A DNA stretch of 64,000 nucleotides from Candidatus Zymogenaceae bacterium (GCA_016931225.1 JAFGFE010000003.1:33902-97901), one strand, 5' to 3'; shown: positions 36,969 through 44,940, counted from the first letter of the stretch. Numbers and translations: made by a program. Notes: generated by a model not told the origin, from the letters alone.

Positions 36969-37730
36969 TTAGATGACCTTTGCTTCCTCACGAAGGGCCT
37001 TGACCAGCTCCGCCGCCTTGGCCGCCGGGTCGTCTCCCTCGATGATGCGTCCTGCGGGCCGCTCCGGAGGCATTTCCCACTTGGCGATCTCGGACTTGGC
37101 GCCCTCAAGCTTCACGTCCTTGATGTCCAGGGGTTTTTTCTTGGCCTTCATGATACCGGGGAGAGAGGCATACCGGGGCTCGTTCAGTCCCTTCTGACAG
37201 GCGATGACGGCGGGAAGACTTACTTCGAAGATCTCCTTGCCGCCCTCGATCTCCCGGGTGCACACCGCCTTGTCGCCGGAGAGCTCCACGCTGGTGACCA
37301 CGTTCACGCACGGGATATCCAGAAGCTGGGCCACCATTGGACCTACCTGGGCCATGTCGTCGTCAATGGCCTGCTTGCCGCAGTAGATAATTTTGTAGTC
37401 CCCGCCCTTGAGTTCTTCGGCCAGGGCCTTGGCAACGCCAAACGCATCGGTGTATTCATTTTCGCCGATCTTGAGCAGCACGCCCTTGTCCGCGCCCATG
37501 GCGAGACCTGTGCGAATGGCCTCCACCGCCCGCTCGGATCCCATGCTGACGATGGTCACCTCTTTAGCGCCGGCGGATTCCTTGTTCTTCAATGCTTCCT
37601 CGACACCAAACTCATCATAGGGGTTCATAACAAACTTTACCCCCTCTTTCACATACCCGCTTCCATCAGGAGCGACTTTGATGAGGGCCTCGGTGTCCGG
37701 AACCTGTTTCATAATGACGGCTACGTTCAC
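36969..37730 (-). CDS. etfB: Electron transfer flavoprotein beta subunit
   Basis: 253 residues starting (M)NVAVIMKQVPDTEALIKV. It has DEFGVEEALKNKE and the beta-subunit signature region VTSVELSGDKAVCTREIEGG followed by PAVIACQKGLNEPRYASLPG and IMKAKKKPL. Translation begins at GTG (37730) with an excellent AAGGAGGA site. Electron bifurcation is not suggested: the dehydrogenase partner is of the ordinary acyl-CoA dehydrogenase type and the operon includes a quinone reductase, so simple transfer to quinone is likelier. It lies between the acyl-CoA dehydrogenase gene and etfA. Confidence 0.96.
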   Translation of the reverse strand: MNVAVIMKQVPDTEALIKVAPDGSGYVKEGVKFVMNPYDEFGVEEALKNKESAGAKEVTIVSMGSERAVEAIRTGLAMGADKGVLLKIGENEYTDAFGVAKALAEELKGGDYKIIYCGKQAIDDDMAQVGPMVAQLLDIPCVNVVTSVELSGDKAVCTREIEGGKEIFEVSLPAVIACQKGLNEPRYASLPGIMKAKKKPLDIKDVKLEGAKSEIAKWEMPPERPAGRIIEGDDPAAKAAELVKALREEAKVI

Positions 37731-37775
37731 TGTTATCCTCCTTGGTTCTTTTTTGTATCTATGTCTGTGTACGAT

Positions 37776-38921
37776 CTACTTCTGTCTCAGGAGACTGCTG
37801 GAAATAACCAGGCGCTGTATCTCCGATGTTCCTTCGTAGATCTCGGTAATCTTCGCGTCTCTGAAGTACCGCTCCACCGGATATTCCTTGGTGTAGCCGT
37901 ACCCTCCGTGGACCTGAATCGCCTTGGTGGCGGCCCACATGGCCGTTTCCGACGCGAAGAGTTTTGCCATGGCCGCTTCCTTGGAGAAGCGCACATCACC
38001 CTTGTCCTTGAGCATCGCAGCCCGCCAGGTCAAGAGCCGGGCCGCGTCAAGACGGGTCGCCATATCCGCGATCATCCACTGGATGGCCTGGAATTCCGCG
38101 ATGGCCTGACCGAACTGCTCACGGGTCTTGGCGAACTCGATGCTCTCCTCCAAAGACCCCCTGGCAATGCCCAGAGCCTGAGAAGCAATGCCGATACGGC
38201 CGCTGTCCAGAGTGTGCATGCCGATCTTGAATCCCTCTCCCTCGCTACCCAACAGGTTTCCCTTAGGCACCTTCACGTCCTCGAAGATGAGCTCCGTGGT
38301 GGAAGAGCCGACGATGCCGAGCTTGTCCTCCACCTTCCCGACGGAATACCCTTCCATGCTTTTTTCCATGATCATCATGGAAAGGCCCTTGTGCTTGTGT
38401 TCTCCGGTCCTGACCAAGACCACCGCGGTATCCGCTTCACGCCCGTTGGTTATGAAGTTCTTGGTGCCGTTGACGATGTAGTGATCTCCGTCGAGCTTGG
38501 CGGTGGTGCGGGTGCCGGCTGAATCGCTGCCGGCGTTGGCTTCGGTCATGCCGAAACAGCCGATTTTCTCCCCCCGGGCGAGGGGGGTGAGGAATTTCTT
38601 TTTCTGCTCCTCGGTGCCGAAATAGTAAATTGGCCCCGTCCCCAGAGATGTATGCGCGCTCATCACCACACCGGTGGACGCGCAGTGCCTGGATATCTCC
38701 TCGATGGCGAGGGAGTAGGAAACGTAATCCATGCCGGCGCCGCCGTATTCCTCCGGGAATACCACGCCCATCAGGCCCAGCTCCGCCATTTTTTTTACGC
38801 TTTCGGTGGGAAACTTATGCTCCCGGTCAGTCTCCTCGGCAATCGGTTTGAGTTCCTCCTCGGCGAACTTTCGGGTCATGTCGAGAATCATTTTTTGTTC
38901 ATCGGTTAGTTGAAAATACAA
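37776..38921 (-). CDS. Acyl-CoA dehydrogenase (short/medium-chain type)
   Basis: 381-residue flavoprotein catalysing alpha,beta-desaturation of acyl-CoA with EtfAB as acceptor. Motifs: CFGMTEANAGSDSAGTRTTA (flavin and substrate binding), the QALGIARGSLEESIEFAKTR segment, VHGGYGYTKEYPVERYFRDA and the end IYEGTSEIQRLVIS, whose Glu in YEG is the catalytic base in the short-chain branch. Translation appears to start at TTG (38921), encoding MYFQLTDEQKMILDM, with AAGGGGGTG about eight bases upstream. It lies in the fad operon between the dehydrogenase/hydratase fusion and etfB. Confidence 0.95.
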   Translation of the reverse strand: MYFQLTDEQKMILDMTRKFAEEELKPIAEETDREHKFPTESVKKMAELGLMGVVFPEEYGGAGMDYVSYSLAIEEISRHCASTGVVMSAHTSLGTGPIYYFGTEEQKKKFLTPLARGEKIGCFGMTEANAGSDSAGTRTTAKLDGDHYIVNGTKNFITNGREADTAVVLVRTGEHKHKGLSMMIMEKSMEGYSVGKVEDKLGIVGSSTTELIFEDVKVPKGNLLGSEGEGFKIGMHTLDSGRIGIASQALGIARGSLEESIEFAKTREQFGQAIAEFQAIQWMIADMATRLDAARLLTWRAAMLKDKGDVRFSKEAAMAKLFASETAMWAATKAIQVHGGYGYTKEYPVERYFRDAKITEIYEGTSEIQRLVISSSLLRQK

Positions 38922-38989
38922 ACCGTTTCACCCCCTTTCAGGTCACTCTTTTATTTTTTATTATTTCAAATCGTGTTCCGTGATTTTGT

Positions 38990-40966
38990 TTACCTGTCCT
39001 TGAAGTTGGGCGCCCGCTTATCGATAAACGCGGCGATGCCCTCCTTCTTGTCCTCGGTGGTAACAAGGCGGCCGAAGCACTTGGACTCTATCAGCATTCC
39101 ATCGTCCAGGGGAACCTTGAGCCCCTCGGTAATCGACTCCATGGCCGCCTCCACGGCGACCTGTCCCTTGCTGGCGATGAGCGTTGCCAGGGCCTTGGCG
39201 TCGGATAGGGTTTCCTCCGGCTTCGATACCTTCTGTACGAGGCCGTACTCGTAGGCCTCGTCGGCCGAGATGAAGCGTCCGGTCAGGACAAGCTCGAGGC
39301 CTCTCGCCTTGCCCACGTGCCGGGGTACCCTCTGGGTACCGCCGAATCCGGGGATGATGCCCAGGTTGATTTCCGGCACGCCGATCTGGGCCCTGGATGA
39401 GGCATAGCGGATGTGACACGCCGAGGCGATCTCCAGCCCGCCGCCCAGGCAGTACCCGTTGATGGCGGCGATGACCGGCTTTCTGGAGTTCTCTATCTTG
39501 TTCAGAATCTTTTGGCCCATGCGGGTCAACTCAACGCCCTTCTTGGCGCTTTCGACGAACTGGATCTCCTTGATGTCCGCCCCGGCGACAAAAACACTGC
39601 CCGCACCGGTCAGGACGATGACCTTGACGGCTTTATCCGCAAAGGCCTGGTCGAAAGCCTCTTCGATATCCAGGACGGTCCTTCTGGCCAGGGCGTTCAT
39701 GGGCGGATTATCAATATGCATTATCGCCACGCCGTTGGCGTCGACCTTGTAGTGACATCGCTTGAGGAGACGCCTTTTCCCTTTTGCTAGATCATCGAGA
39801 ATCTTGGGCGCCTTGAATCGTACCGGGTCGATGGTCTTGGCGAATTCGTTGAATTTCTTCTTGACCATATCCCATCCCAGCACCTCCTCGCCGTAGTGGA
39901 GGGGGCCCCAGGCGGTCTTGTAGGGAAAACCCGTGCCGAATACCATACCGGTGTCCACATCGTGTGGAGAGGCGAATTCCTCCTCGACGAGCATCAGCGC
40001 CTCGCGGATCTGAACCAACAAGAGCCTCAGGTAGTCAAAGGGAACGCCCGTCGGTTTGGTGTTCTCCCGCTCCTTTTTTAAAAGCGTCAGAAAATCGTCG
40101 CTGTTGGGAGCTCCGTCCTTGGTGTAATCATAAAAACCCTTTTGAGCCTTCTGGCCTAAAAGACCCTTTTCCACCATCGCCTTCATCAGCGGGGACACCG
40201 CGCATCGCTTGCCGTACGCATCCTCCAGGGTGCCGGCGGCATGGGTTCCCACATCCAGACCTACCAGGTCCGTCAGGGTAAACGGCCCCATGGGCATTCC
40301 GAACTCCGCCGCGGCCTTGTCTATCTCCTGGGTGGTCAATTCCGGCGTGTCCAGGAGCGCCGTTATCGCCTCGCTCATATAGGGTATCAACACGCGGTTG
40401 ACGGCGAATCCGGCACAATTGCCCACCTCAATGGGTGTCTTTCTGATTCTGGCGGAAAAGTCCATCATAGCGTCCACCACCTCCCGGTCGGTTCCGGGAT
40501 AGTGGATGACCTCCACCAGCTTCATGACGTTTGCGGGATTGAAGAAATGAAGCCCCACAACTTTTTTGGGCCGTTTGGTGGCCCTGGCGATCTTACTGAT
40601 ATCCAGAGACGACGTATTGGTGGCGAAGATCGTGTGCTCGGGACACACCTCTTCGAGATCTGCGAAAACCTTCTGCTTGATGTTCATTATCTCGGGCACC
40701 GCTTCGATGACCAGATCCACGTCGTCAAAACCTTTGTATTTCAGGGTGCCGCTGATCAGCCCCATGCCCTTGTCCATCTTCTCCTGGGTCATCTTGCCTT
40801 TTTCAACCCGCTTGGAGTAGATCTTCTTACAGTTTTCCAGGGCCTTATCGATGAATTTCTTGTCGATGTCTTTGATGATGGTTTCAATACCCACAGAACT
40901 CAGCACATAGGCGATCCCGCCGCCCATGGCGCCGCCGCCCATCACCGCTACCTTTTTGATTTCCAT
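38990..40966 (-). CDS. 3-hydroxyacyl-CoA dehydrogenase/enoyl-CoA hydratase fusion (dehydrogenase first)
   Basis: 658-residue bifunctional beta-oxidation enzyme. The N-terminal NAD domain starts VAVMGGGAMGGGIAYVLSS. The dehydrogenase active-site region is LHFFNPANVMKLVEV, followed by GNCAGFAVNRVLIPY and a second helical domain to about residue 390. From about residue 405 a crotonase domain follows: FVAGADIKEIQFVE, NGYCLGGGLEIASACHIRY and IGVPEINLGIIPGFGGTQRV with both expected Glu residues. The order is the reverse of FadB/FadJ and like the fused enzymes of archaea such as Metallosphaera. AAGGAG precedes the ATG. It is the second gene of the operon, after fadR. Confidence 0.96.
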   Translation of the reverse strand: MEIKKVAVMGGGAMGGGIAYVLSSVGIETIIKDIDKKFIDKALENCKKIYSKRVEKGKMTQEKMDKGMGLISGTLKYKGFDDVDLVIEAVPEIMNIKQKVFADLEEVCPEHTIFATNTSSLDISKIARATKRPKKVVGLHFFNPANVMKLVEVIHYPGTDREVVDAMMDFSARIRKTPIEVGNCAGFAVNRVLIPYMSEAITALLDTPELTTQEIDKAAAEFGMPMGPFTLTDLVGLDVGTHAAGTLEDAYGKRCAVSPLMKAMVEKGLLGQKAQKGFYDYTKDGAPNSDDFLTLLKKERENTKPTGVPFDYLRLLLVQIREALMLVEEEFASPHDVDTGMVFGTGFPYKTAWGPLHYGEEVLGWDMVKKKFNEFAKTIDPVRFKAPKILDDLAKGKRRLLKRCHYKVDANGVAIMHIDNPPMNALARRTVLDIEEAFDQAFADKAVKVIVLTGAGSVFVAGADIKEIQFVESAKKGVELTRMGQKILNKIENSRKPVIAAINGYCLGGGLEIASACHIRYASSRAQIGVPEINLGIIPGFGGTQRVPRHVGKARGLELVLTGRFISADEAYEYGLVQKVSKPEETLSDAKALATLIASKGQVAVEAAMESITEGLKVPLDDGMLIESKCFGRLVTTEDKKEGIAAFIDKRAPNFKDR

Positions 40967-41029
40967 ACAAAACGCTCCTTACAATTTCATTATTGCCGTA
41001 TTACGATCGATGAAGAGAGACGAGTTTGA

Positions 41030-41644
41030 CTATCCGACCGCTTTTCTGCTTTCAGCCTCGTCCTCGATGATAATGCCGTTGAGAAAGAAGATTGCCACCT
41101 GTTGCGCCGCCTGGTCGATCTCATATTTTTTCTTTTGATGAAACAGGAACATGGTCGACAGCTCATCCAGGGCGCCGAAAAAAGCCCGCTTGGCCAATCC
41201 CGGCATAACCTCCCGGCGAAAGAGGCCCTTCTCCTGTCCCTCCCGAACAATACTGGAGATAATATTGAGATATTCGATGAACTTCCGGTTTCGGTACTCA
41301 CGCATGAACTTCGAGGACTGGCGCAGCTCCACCTGGATAACCTCCGCCAGGTTCTTGTTCTCCCGCACCATGTTCAGATGTACCACGGCGAAGCGTTTTA
41401 TCTTTTCCACGGGAGTCTTTTGTTGTTCAATTTCATTCTTCATGTTCGTGATGATACGGTCCATTTCCTCCTCGAACAGAGAGATGAGGATATCGTCCTT
41501 GTTCTTGAAATAGAGATAGACGGTACCGTCGGCTACCTTCGCCTCCTTGGCAATTTCCGAAACCCGGGAGTTGTAGAAACCGTTTTTTGCGAAGACCTTG
41601 ATGGCGGCCTTGATGATTTTCTTGTGTTTGTCTTCAGTCTTCAT
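41030..41644 (-). CDS. fadR: TetR-family fatty acid degradation regulator FadR
   Basis: 204-residue repressor. The N-terminal helix-turn-helix region is IIKAAIKVFAKNGFYNSRVS then EIAKEAKVADGTVYLYFKNK and DDILISLFEEEMD. This is strikingly close to Bacillus subtilis FadR (YsiA) as I recall it, including VADGTxYLYFKNKxDILISLF. The C-terminal ligand domain should bind long-chain acyl-CoA, releasing DNA. It is the first gene of the fad-etf-EMO operon and lies about 115 bases downstream of a palindrome with the Bacillus FadR-box pattern (41760-41777), so it probably represses its own operon. Confidence 0.92.
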   Translation of the reverse strand: MKTEDKHKKIIKAAIKVFAKNGFYNSRVSEIAKEAKVADGTVYLYFKNKDDILISLFEEEMDRIITNMKNEIEQQKTPVEKIKRFAVVHLNMVRENKNLAEVIQVELRQSSKFMREYRNRKFIEYLNIISSIVREGQEKGLFRREVMPGLAKRAFFGALDELSTMFLFHQKKKYEIDQAAQQVAIFFLNGIIIEDEAESRKAVG

Positions 41645-41759
41645 GTATTACCACTCGCGGAAAATTGTACCGGATGACCGCCGCCCCTTGAACCCAAAGA
41701 GGCTTCAATGACAATGTGTGTAACTATATGCCCGCTCGATCAGCTTCCGGTGAAAATAA

Positions 41760-41777
41760 TGAATGACTATTCATTCA
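41760..41777. promoter_or_regulatory. FadR operator
   Basis: TGAATGACTATTCATTCA: perfect 7-base inverted repeats TGAATGA and TCATTCA around CTAT. From memory, this fits the Bacillus FadR box (TGAATGA-N-TA-N-TCATTCA) at every fixed position. It lies just downstream of the -10 box, over or near the expected transcription start, where binding would block initiation. A further half-like site, TGAATGATGTCA, begins at 41802 between the promoter boxes. Confidence 0.82.
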
Positions 41778-41785
41778 AAGTGACT

Positions 41786-41814
41786 TTGTAACATAGAAAA
41801 CTGAATGATGTCAA
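41786..41814 (-). promoter_or_regulatory. Promoter of the fadR-fad-etf operon
   Basis: On the minus strand a perfect TTGACA (41809-41814) and TTACAA (41786-41791) are separated by 17 bases. The FadR operator begins 8 bases downstream of the -10 box. The predicted leader is about 135 bases long. Confidence 0.65.
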
Positions 41815-42090
41815 GATAATTCTCGTGCAAATATAAACAGGTCAACGGAGCGACCGACAGCCCGGGAGCTCTTCCGGTTCTAAGGAGAGGTGTCTCGTTC
41901 GGAAGCGCGGGGTGTTACGCGTGCGTATCGATCTCTGTGGATACGATGCTCTCTTTTGATATAGCAAAAAAGGTAAACCGGCTTTGAGGGCGCAAAACGA
42001 GCGGTGCGGGAACAGTTTTAAGCGGTTCGGTGTCTCATTGAAAGACGAGCATACTCCATCGATTTGAAAAACGCCGAAAGGACACCACCG
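41815..42090. other. Remainder of the divergent region between fadR and the GT51 gene
   Basis: Together with 41645-41814 this makes about 445 gene-free bases. Apart from the fad promoter and operator I see no ORF with a ribosome-binding site and no terminator. The last 25 bases hold the AAAGGA site of the GT51 gene. Confidence 0.5.
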
Positions 42091-42792
42091 ATGAAAAAAT
42101 TCGCACTGATACCCGTCATCATTTCCGTCTTAATTTTGTGTGGAGTGATTCTCTATTACACCGTGGTAGTGATCGAAGCCCGGGAATATACCCGAACGGT
42201 GGTTGCGGACGTCCTGTCGGATACCGATAATGCGGTATCCCTGGATGATCTGTCCGACGAGCGGCTTTCGATGCTGCTTGCCGTTGAGGACCCGGCGTTT
42301 TTTTCCCATACCGGCGTCGACCTGAAGACTCCGGGGGCGGGATTGACCACCATCACCCAGTCGCTGGTGAAGATATTCTATTTTGACGCGTTCACGCCCG
42401 GGGTAAAGAAAATCAGGCAGACCCTCATCGCCCGGTTCGCCCTGGATCCGCTGGTATCCAAGGAAGACCAGCTTGTCCTCTTCATCAATTATATCGGCCT
42501 GGGGAAGAACACACGCGGTTTCCGTGAGGCGTCCGAATATTACTTCAACAAGACCTTCACGGACCTGACCGACGACGAGTACCTTGCCCTGGTGGCGATG
42601 ATCATTGCGCCGGGGACGTTCAATGTTGCAGACCATCCGGAAAGAAACGCCCTGAGGGTGTCCCGGATCAAGGCCGTAATCGAGGGTGACTATACCCCGA
42701 AGGGGCTGTGCGACCTCTATTATGGTCCCATGGAAGAGGATATCATCGACCAGCTCCCGCCCATGTCCTACTTCGAGAAATACTACGAGTGA
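42091..42792 (+). CDS. Divergent GT51-type peptidoglycan transglycosylase domain protein
   Basis: 233 residues with one N-terminal membrane helix (about residues 3-25) and a single GT51 domain, no transpeptidase. The first catalytic motif AVEDPAFFSHTGVDL keeps the Glu-Asp pair. TTITQSLVK replaces the usual STITQQLVK. The third motif, normally K-x-x-I-L-E-x-Y-L-N, reads KEDQLVLFINYIGLG, with Val where the second conserved Glu is expected. FREASEYYFNKTFTDLTDDE fits the fold. It may be a monofunctional glycosyltransferase with weakened or lost activity. I chose ATG 42091 over 42064 because AAAGGA lies about ten bases upstream. Confidence 0.78.
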   Translation: MKKFALIPVIISVLILCGVILYYTVVVIEAREYTRTVVADVLSDTDNAVSLDDLSDERLSMLLAVEDPAFFSHTGVDLKTPGAGLTTITQSLVKIFYFDAFTPGVKKIRQTLIARFALDPLVSKEDQLVLFINYIGLGKNTRGFREASEYYFNKTFTDLTDDEYLALVAMIIAPGTFNVADHPERNALRVSRIKAVIEGDYTPKGLCDLYYGPMEEDIIDQLPPMSYFEKYYE

Positions 42793-42921
42793 TTCCAAGT
42801 GGATCGAATGGGATCGTCGAGCCGTCCCCCGATGCACGAAAGACCGGGGGGCGGCTCGACGACCTGTTCGGGGCGCACCCGGACGCATGCCGCGGGGCCC
42901 CGCATCCATCTGCACAAGCGA

Positions 42922-43365
42922 TCAGGCGGGGGGAAGAATCTCTCCACCGAAGGCGAACCTCTCCCGCTTGACGGGAAGCGTCGAGAGATCAAATATTTCG
43001 CCCCGACCCCGGGGTATTCGATAGGCGAAGGTGATCCGTCGCTGATCTCCAGGATAGAGATCATTGAGCATCGGATTCTCCTCGAATATCCTGTCGACGA
43101 TCCCGTCGTCGTCGAGGAACTCCACATCACCGATGAGCCGAACCATCACGTAGTCGCTCGTCATGCCGACCAGGGCGATCCTCGGTGTCTTTTGAAGCTG
43201 TGTGCAGTACGCCTTTCCCTCCACCCCGAGCATATAGAGCCCATCGTCTTCGGCCATCATAATGTCCAGTATCCTATTTTCCGGCATACCGTCGTCCACC
43301 GTCGCCCCGGCCACCGACTTGATCTCCCTCAAAAGCCCGAAGGCCATTTTTGTGACAGCATCCAT
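42922..43365 (-). CDS. Pyridoxamine 5'-phosphate oxidase-like FMN-binding protein
   Basis: 147 residues with the split-barrel PPOX fold pattern. An N-terminal helix is followed by strands in RILDIMMAEDDGLYMLGVEG, KTPRIALVGMTSDYVMVRLI and GDVEFLDDDGIVDRIFEENP, and the domain ends with a Phe-rich strand FAYRIPRGRGEIFDLS. Such small proteins bind FMN, F420 or heme and reduce small molecules. The substrate is unknown. It lies 60 bases downstream of the MarR regulator on the same strand and is probably its target. A strong AAGGAG site precedes the ATG. Confidence 0.78.
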   Translation of the reverse strand: MDAVTKMAFGLLREIKSVAGATVDDGMPENRILDIMMAEDDGLYMLGVEGKAYCTQLQKTPRIALVGMTSDYVMVRLIGDVEFLDDDGIVDRIFEENPMLNDLYPGDQRRITFAYRIPRGRGEIFDLSTLPVKRERFAFGGEILPPA

Positions 43366-43425
43366 TGGATTTTCTCCTTTATGTCATTTTCTCGAAATTA
43401 AACAGTACGCCGCTTGGCGGCATCC

Positions 43426-43878
43426 TTACCGATCGGTGCGGGAAAGATATACGTTCAGGTTGTCGTCAAGGTGATTTAAAAAATTCATCAGGACCTCCCG
43501 CTCCTCCTCGGGCATCTCCCCGTATACCGTGCTGATGAGCAGCTCCGATATCTCCTGAAACGCCGGGAACAATCTTCTCCCCTTCTCCGTCAGCGAGACG
43601 AGCACCGATCGTTTATCGTCGGGACAGGACATCCGGGTCACATACCCGTTCTTCTCCAGGGTCCTGATCATGACGGTGATGGTGGATTTGACCCGTCCCG
43701 CGGACTCGGTTACGGCCTTGATGGGCACAGGCCCGTCCGCCTCATACAGGGCCGCCAGCGCCCGCCCGTGGGCCGGAAGGACATCGTCGATGCCTCGAGA
43801 CCTCAGCTCATCGGCGATAATGGTGTGCGCCTGGTCCCGTATCCTGGCAATCAGGTCGATAACGCCCCGTGTCTTCAT
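43426..43878 (-). CDS. MarR-family transcriptional regulator
   Basis: 150 residues from the chosen ATG (MKTRGVIDLIARI). The winged helix-turn-helix is visible: LAALYEADGPVPIKAVTESA, KSTITVMIRTLEKNGYVTRM and SCPDDKRSVLVSLTEKGRRL, whose DDKRS-V-L-T-G pattern is the MarR wing. A longer frame from 43968 has no ribosome-binding site and would begin inside the promoter, whereas GAGAGG lies about ten bases before 43878. The promoter contains a perfect 26-base palindrome, so autoregulation is likely. The regulated gene beside it encodes the PPOX-like protein. Confidence 0.9.
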   Translation of the reverse strand: MKTRGVIDLIARIRDQAHTIIADELRSRGIDDVLPAHGRALAALYEADGPVPIKAVTESAGRVKSTITVMIRTLEKNGYVTRMSCPDDKRSVLVSLTEKGRRLFPAFQEISELLISTVYGEMPEEEREVLMNFLNHLDDNLNVYLSRTDR

Positions 43879-43964
43879 ACCCCGTATCCTCTCTTTCCAT
43901 ACCAATGACGACGTATAAAAAACCCGCCCTCCCATTCTCCGTTCCCTCGTTCCCTGATGGCGAT

Positions 43965-43993
43965 ACATTAGTTCGTATACGAACTAATGTCAA
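43965..43993 (-). promoter_or_regulatory. marR promoter with a perfect 26-base palindromic operator
   Basis: On the minus strand a perfect TTGACA (43988-43993) and TAATGT (43965-43970) are 17 bases apart. The palindrome 43965-43990 has the half-site ACATTAGTTCGTA, mirrored exactly, so it fills the spacer and overlaps both boxes. The central TTAGTTCG...CGAACTAA resembles the classical MarR-family operator. A bound dimer would exclude RNA polymerase. Confidence 0.8.
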
Positions 43994-44285
43994 GAAAAAA
44001 ATACGAGTTGTCCTTCCGATTTCCACGAGGGAAAAGAGACAAAAACGGTGCGGTGAGGGGAAGGGAAAAATCGGAGGTGAAGGAAGATTGAGATGTTTTT
44101 TGAGTATTTTGGAGGTCACTCCCCGCCTTTAATCGGGCCAAGTTGCCGGTCTTTTTGGAAAACACAACGGCGTCTGCCCCGGTTCCGGTTCCTGCACAAA
44201 AAAACGGCCCGTCACCGTTGTGACGGGCCATGTACGTCGGTTTGTTCCGGCATAAAACACGCCGGGTATCGGGTGATCTTTTACC
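43994..44285. other. Intergenic region upstream of marR
   Basis: Almost 300 bases between the marR promoter and the end of the Cache protein gene. It holds the terminator at 44198-44229 and nothing else I can name. It is A-rich near 44000. Confidence 0.5.
44198..44229 (-). terminator. Terminator of the Cache protein gene
   Basis: On the minus strand GGCCCGTCAC (44220-44229) pairs with GTGACGGGCC (44206-44215) around AACG, then GTTTTTTT. It lies about 57 bases after the stop codon. Confidence 0.85.
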
Positions 44286-44795
44286 CTATTCGCCCAGCTT
44301 CCCATTCAATTCTTCGATCGTCACCCCTTCCGGATTGTACATACCGGCGCCCAGTGTGTACTTCGTTCCCGGCTTTTTATATATATAGGAAATCTTCTTC
44401 TTGGAGATGCCGGTGCCCGCCTCACGCCACATATATTCAATCCAACGTCCCTCGGGGTATTCGTCTCCAGCCTTGCACAGCTCCACCCCCACGGGCCATC
44501 CCTCATCGTCGAGGATATCCTCGATCGACTTTCCGACCACATCCGGGAAAATATTGGCGACGTTCACGCCCTCGGCGCAGTCATACACAAAGACGTAGGT
44601 GTTTTCCCACGCCCAGGGACCCTCCGGGTCCTTAAACTCGGCAAGCCCCTCTTCGCCGGTCTCCTCCAGATACGCCGCCGCCTCCCTCACCTTCAAAACC
44701 ACCTCCTCGGGAGTCACGACGTCCTGCGCCGCGACGGTCATGGATAAGACCATCGCACATACAATCCCAACTAATACTATCATCGATTTTTTCAT
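44286..44795 (-). CDS. Free-standing exported single-Cache domain protein
   Basis: 169 residues. The signal peptide MKKSMIVLVGIVCAMVLSMTVAA is followed by one Cache-like sensor domain: VVLKVREAAAYLEETGEEGL, WENTYVFVYDCAEGVNVANI, FPDVVGKSI, YMWREAGTGISKKKISYIYK and GAGMYNPEG. This layout matches domains normally found outside the membrane in chemoreceptors and kinases, but no transmembrane or signalling part is present. It may be a periplasmic ligand-binding protein working with a separate receptor. GAGAGG precedes the ATG, a promoter lies at 44911-44940, and a terminator follows. Confidence 0.82.
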   Translation of the reverse strand: MKKSMIVLVGIVCAMVLSMTVAAQDVVTPEEVVLKVREAAAYLEETGEEGLAEFKDPEGPWAWENTYVFVYDCAEGVNVANIFPDVVGKSIEDILDDEGWPVGVELCKAGDEYPEGRWIEYMWREAGTGISKKKISYIYKKPGTKYTLGAGMYNPEGVTIEELNGKLGE

Positions 44796-44910
44796 TGCTC
44801 ACTGACCTCTCAAAAACAAAGAAAAAAAGACGCCGACGCTACCAGCGCGCCGCGCCACCGCATCCCCCCGGTGTCATGCTGAACATGGATCGGGAGATGT
44901 ACTATGTATT

Positions 44911-44940
44911 AGTATATAGACACTTCTCAACCGCTGTCAA
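44911..44940 (-). promoter_or_regulatory. Promoter of the Cache protein gene with a downstream inverted repeat
   Basis: On the minus strand a perfect TTGACA (44935-44940) is followed by TATATA (44913-44918, spacing 16) or TATACT (44911-44916, spacing 18). The inverted repeat TACTA-TGTAT-TAGTA (44900-44914) overlaps the -10 region and could be an operator. Confidence 0.6.
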
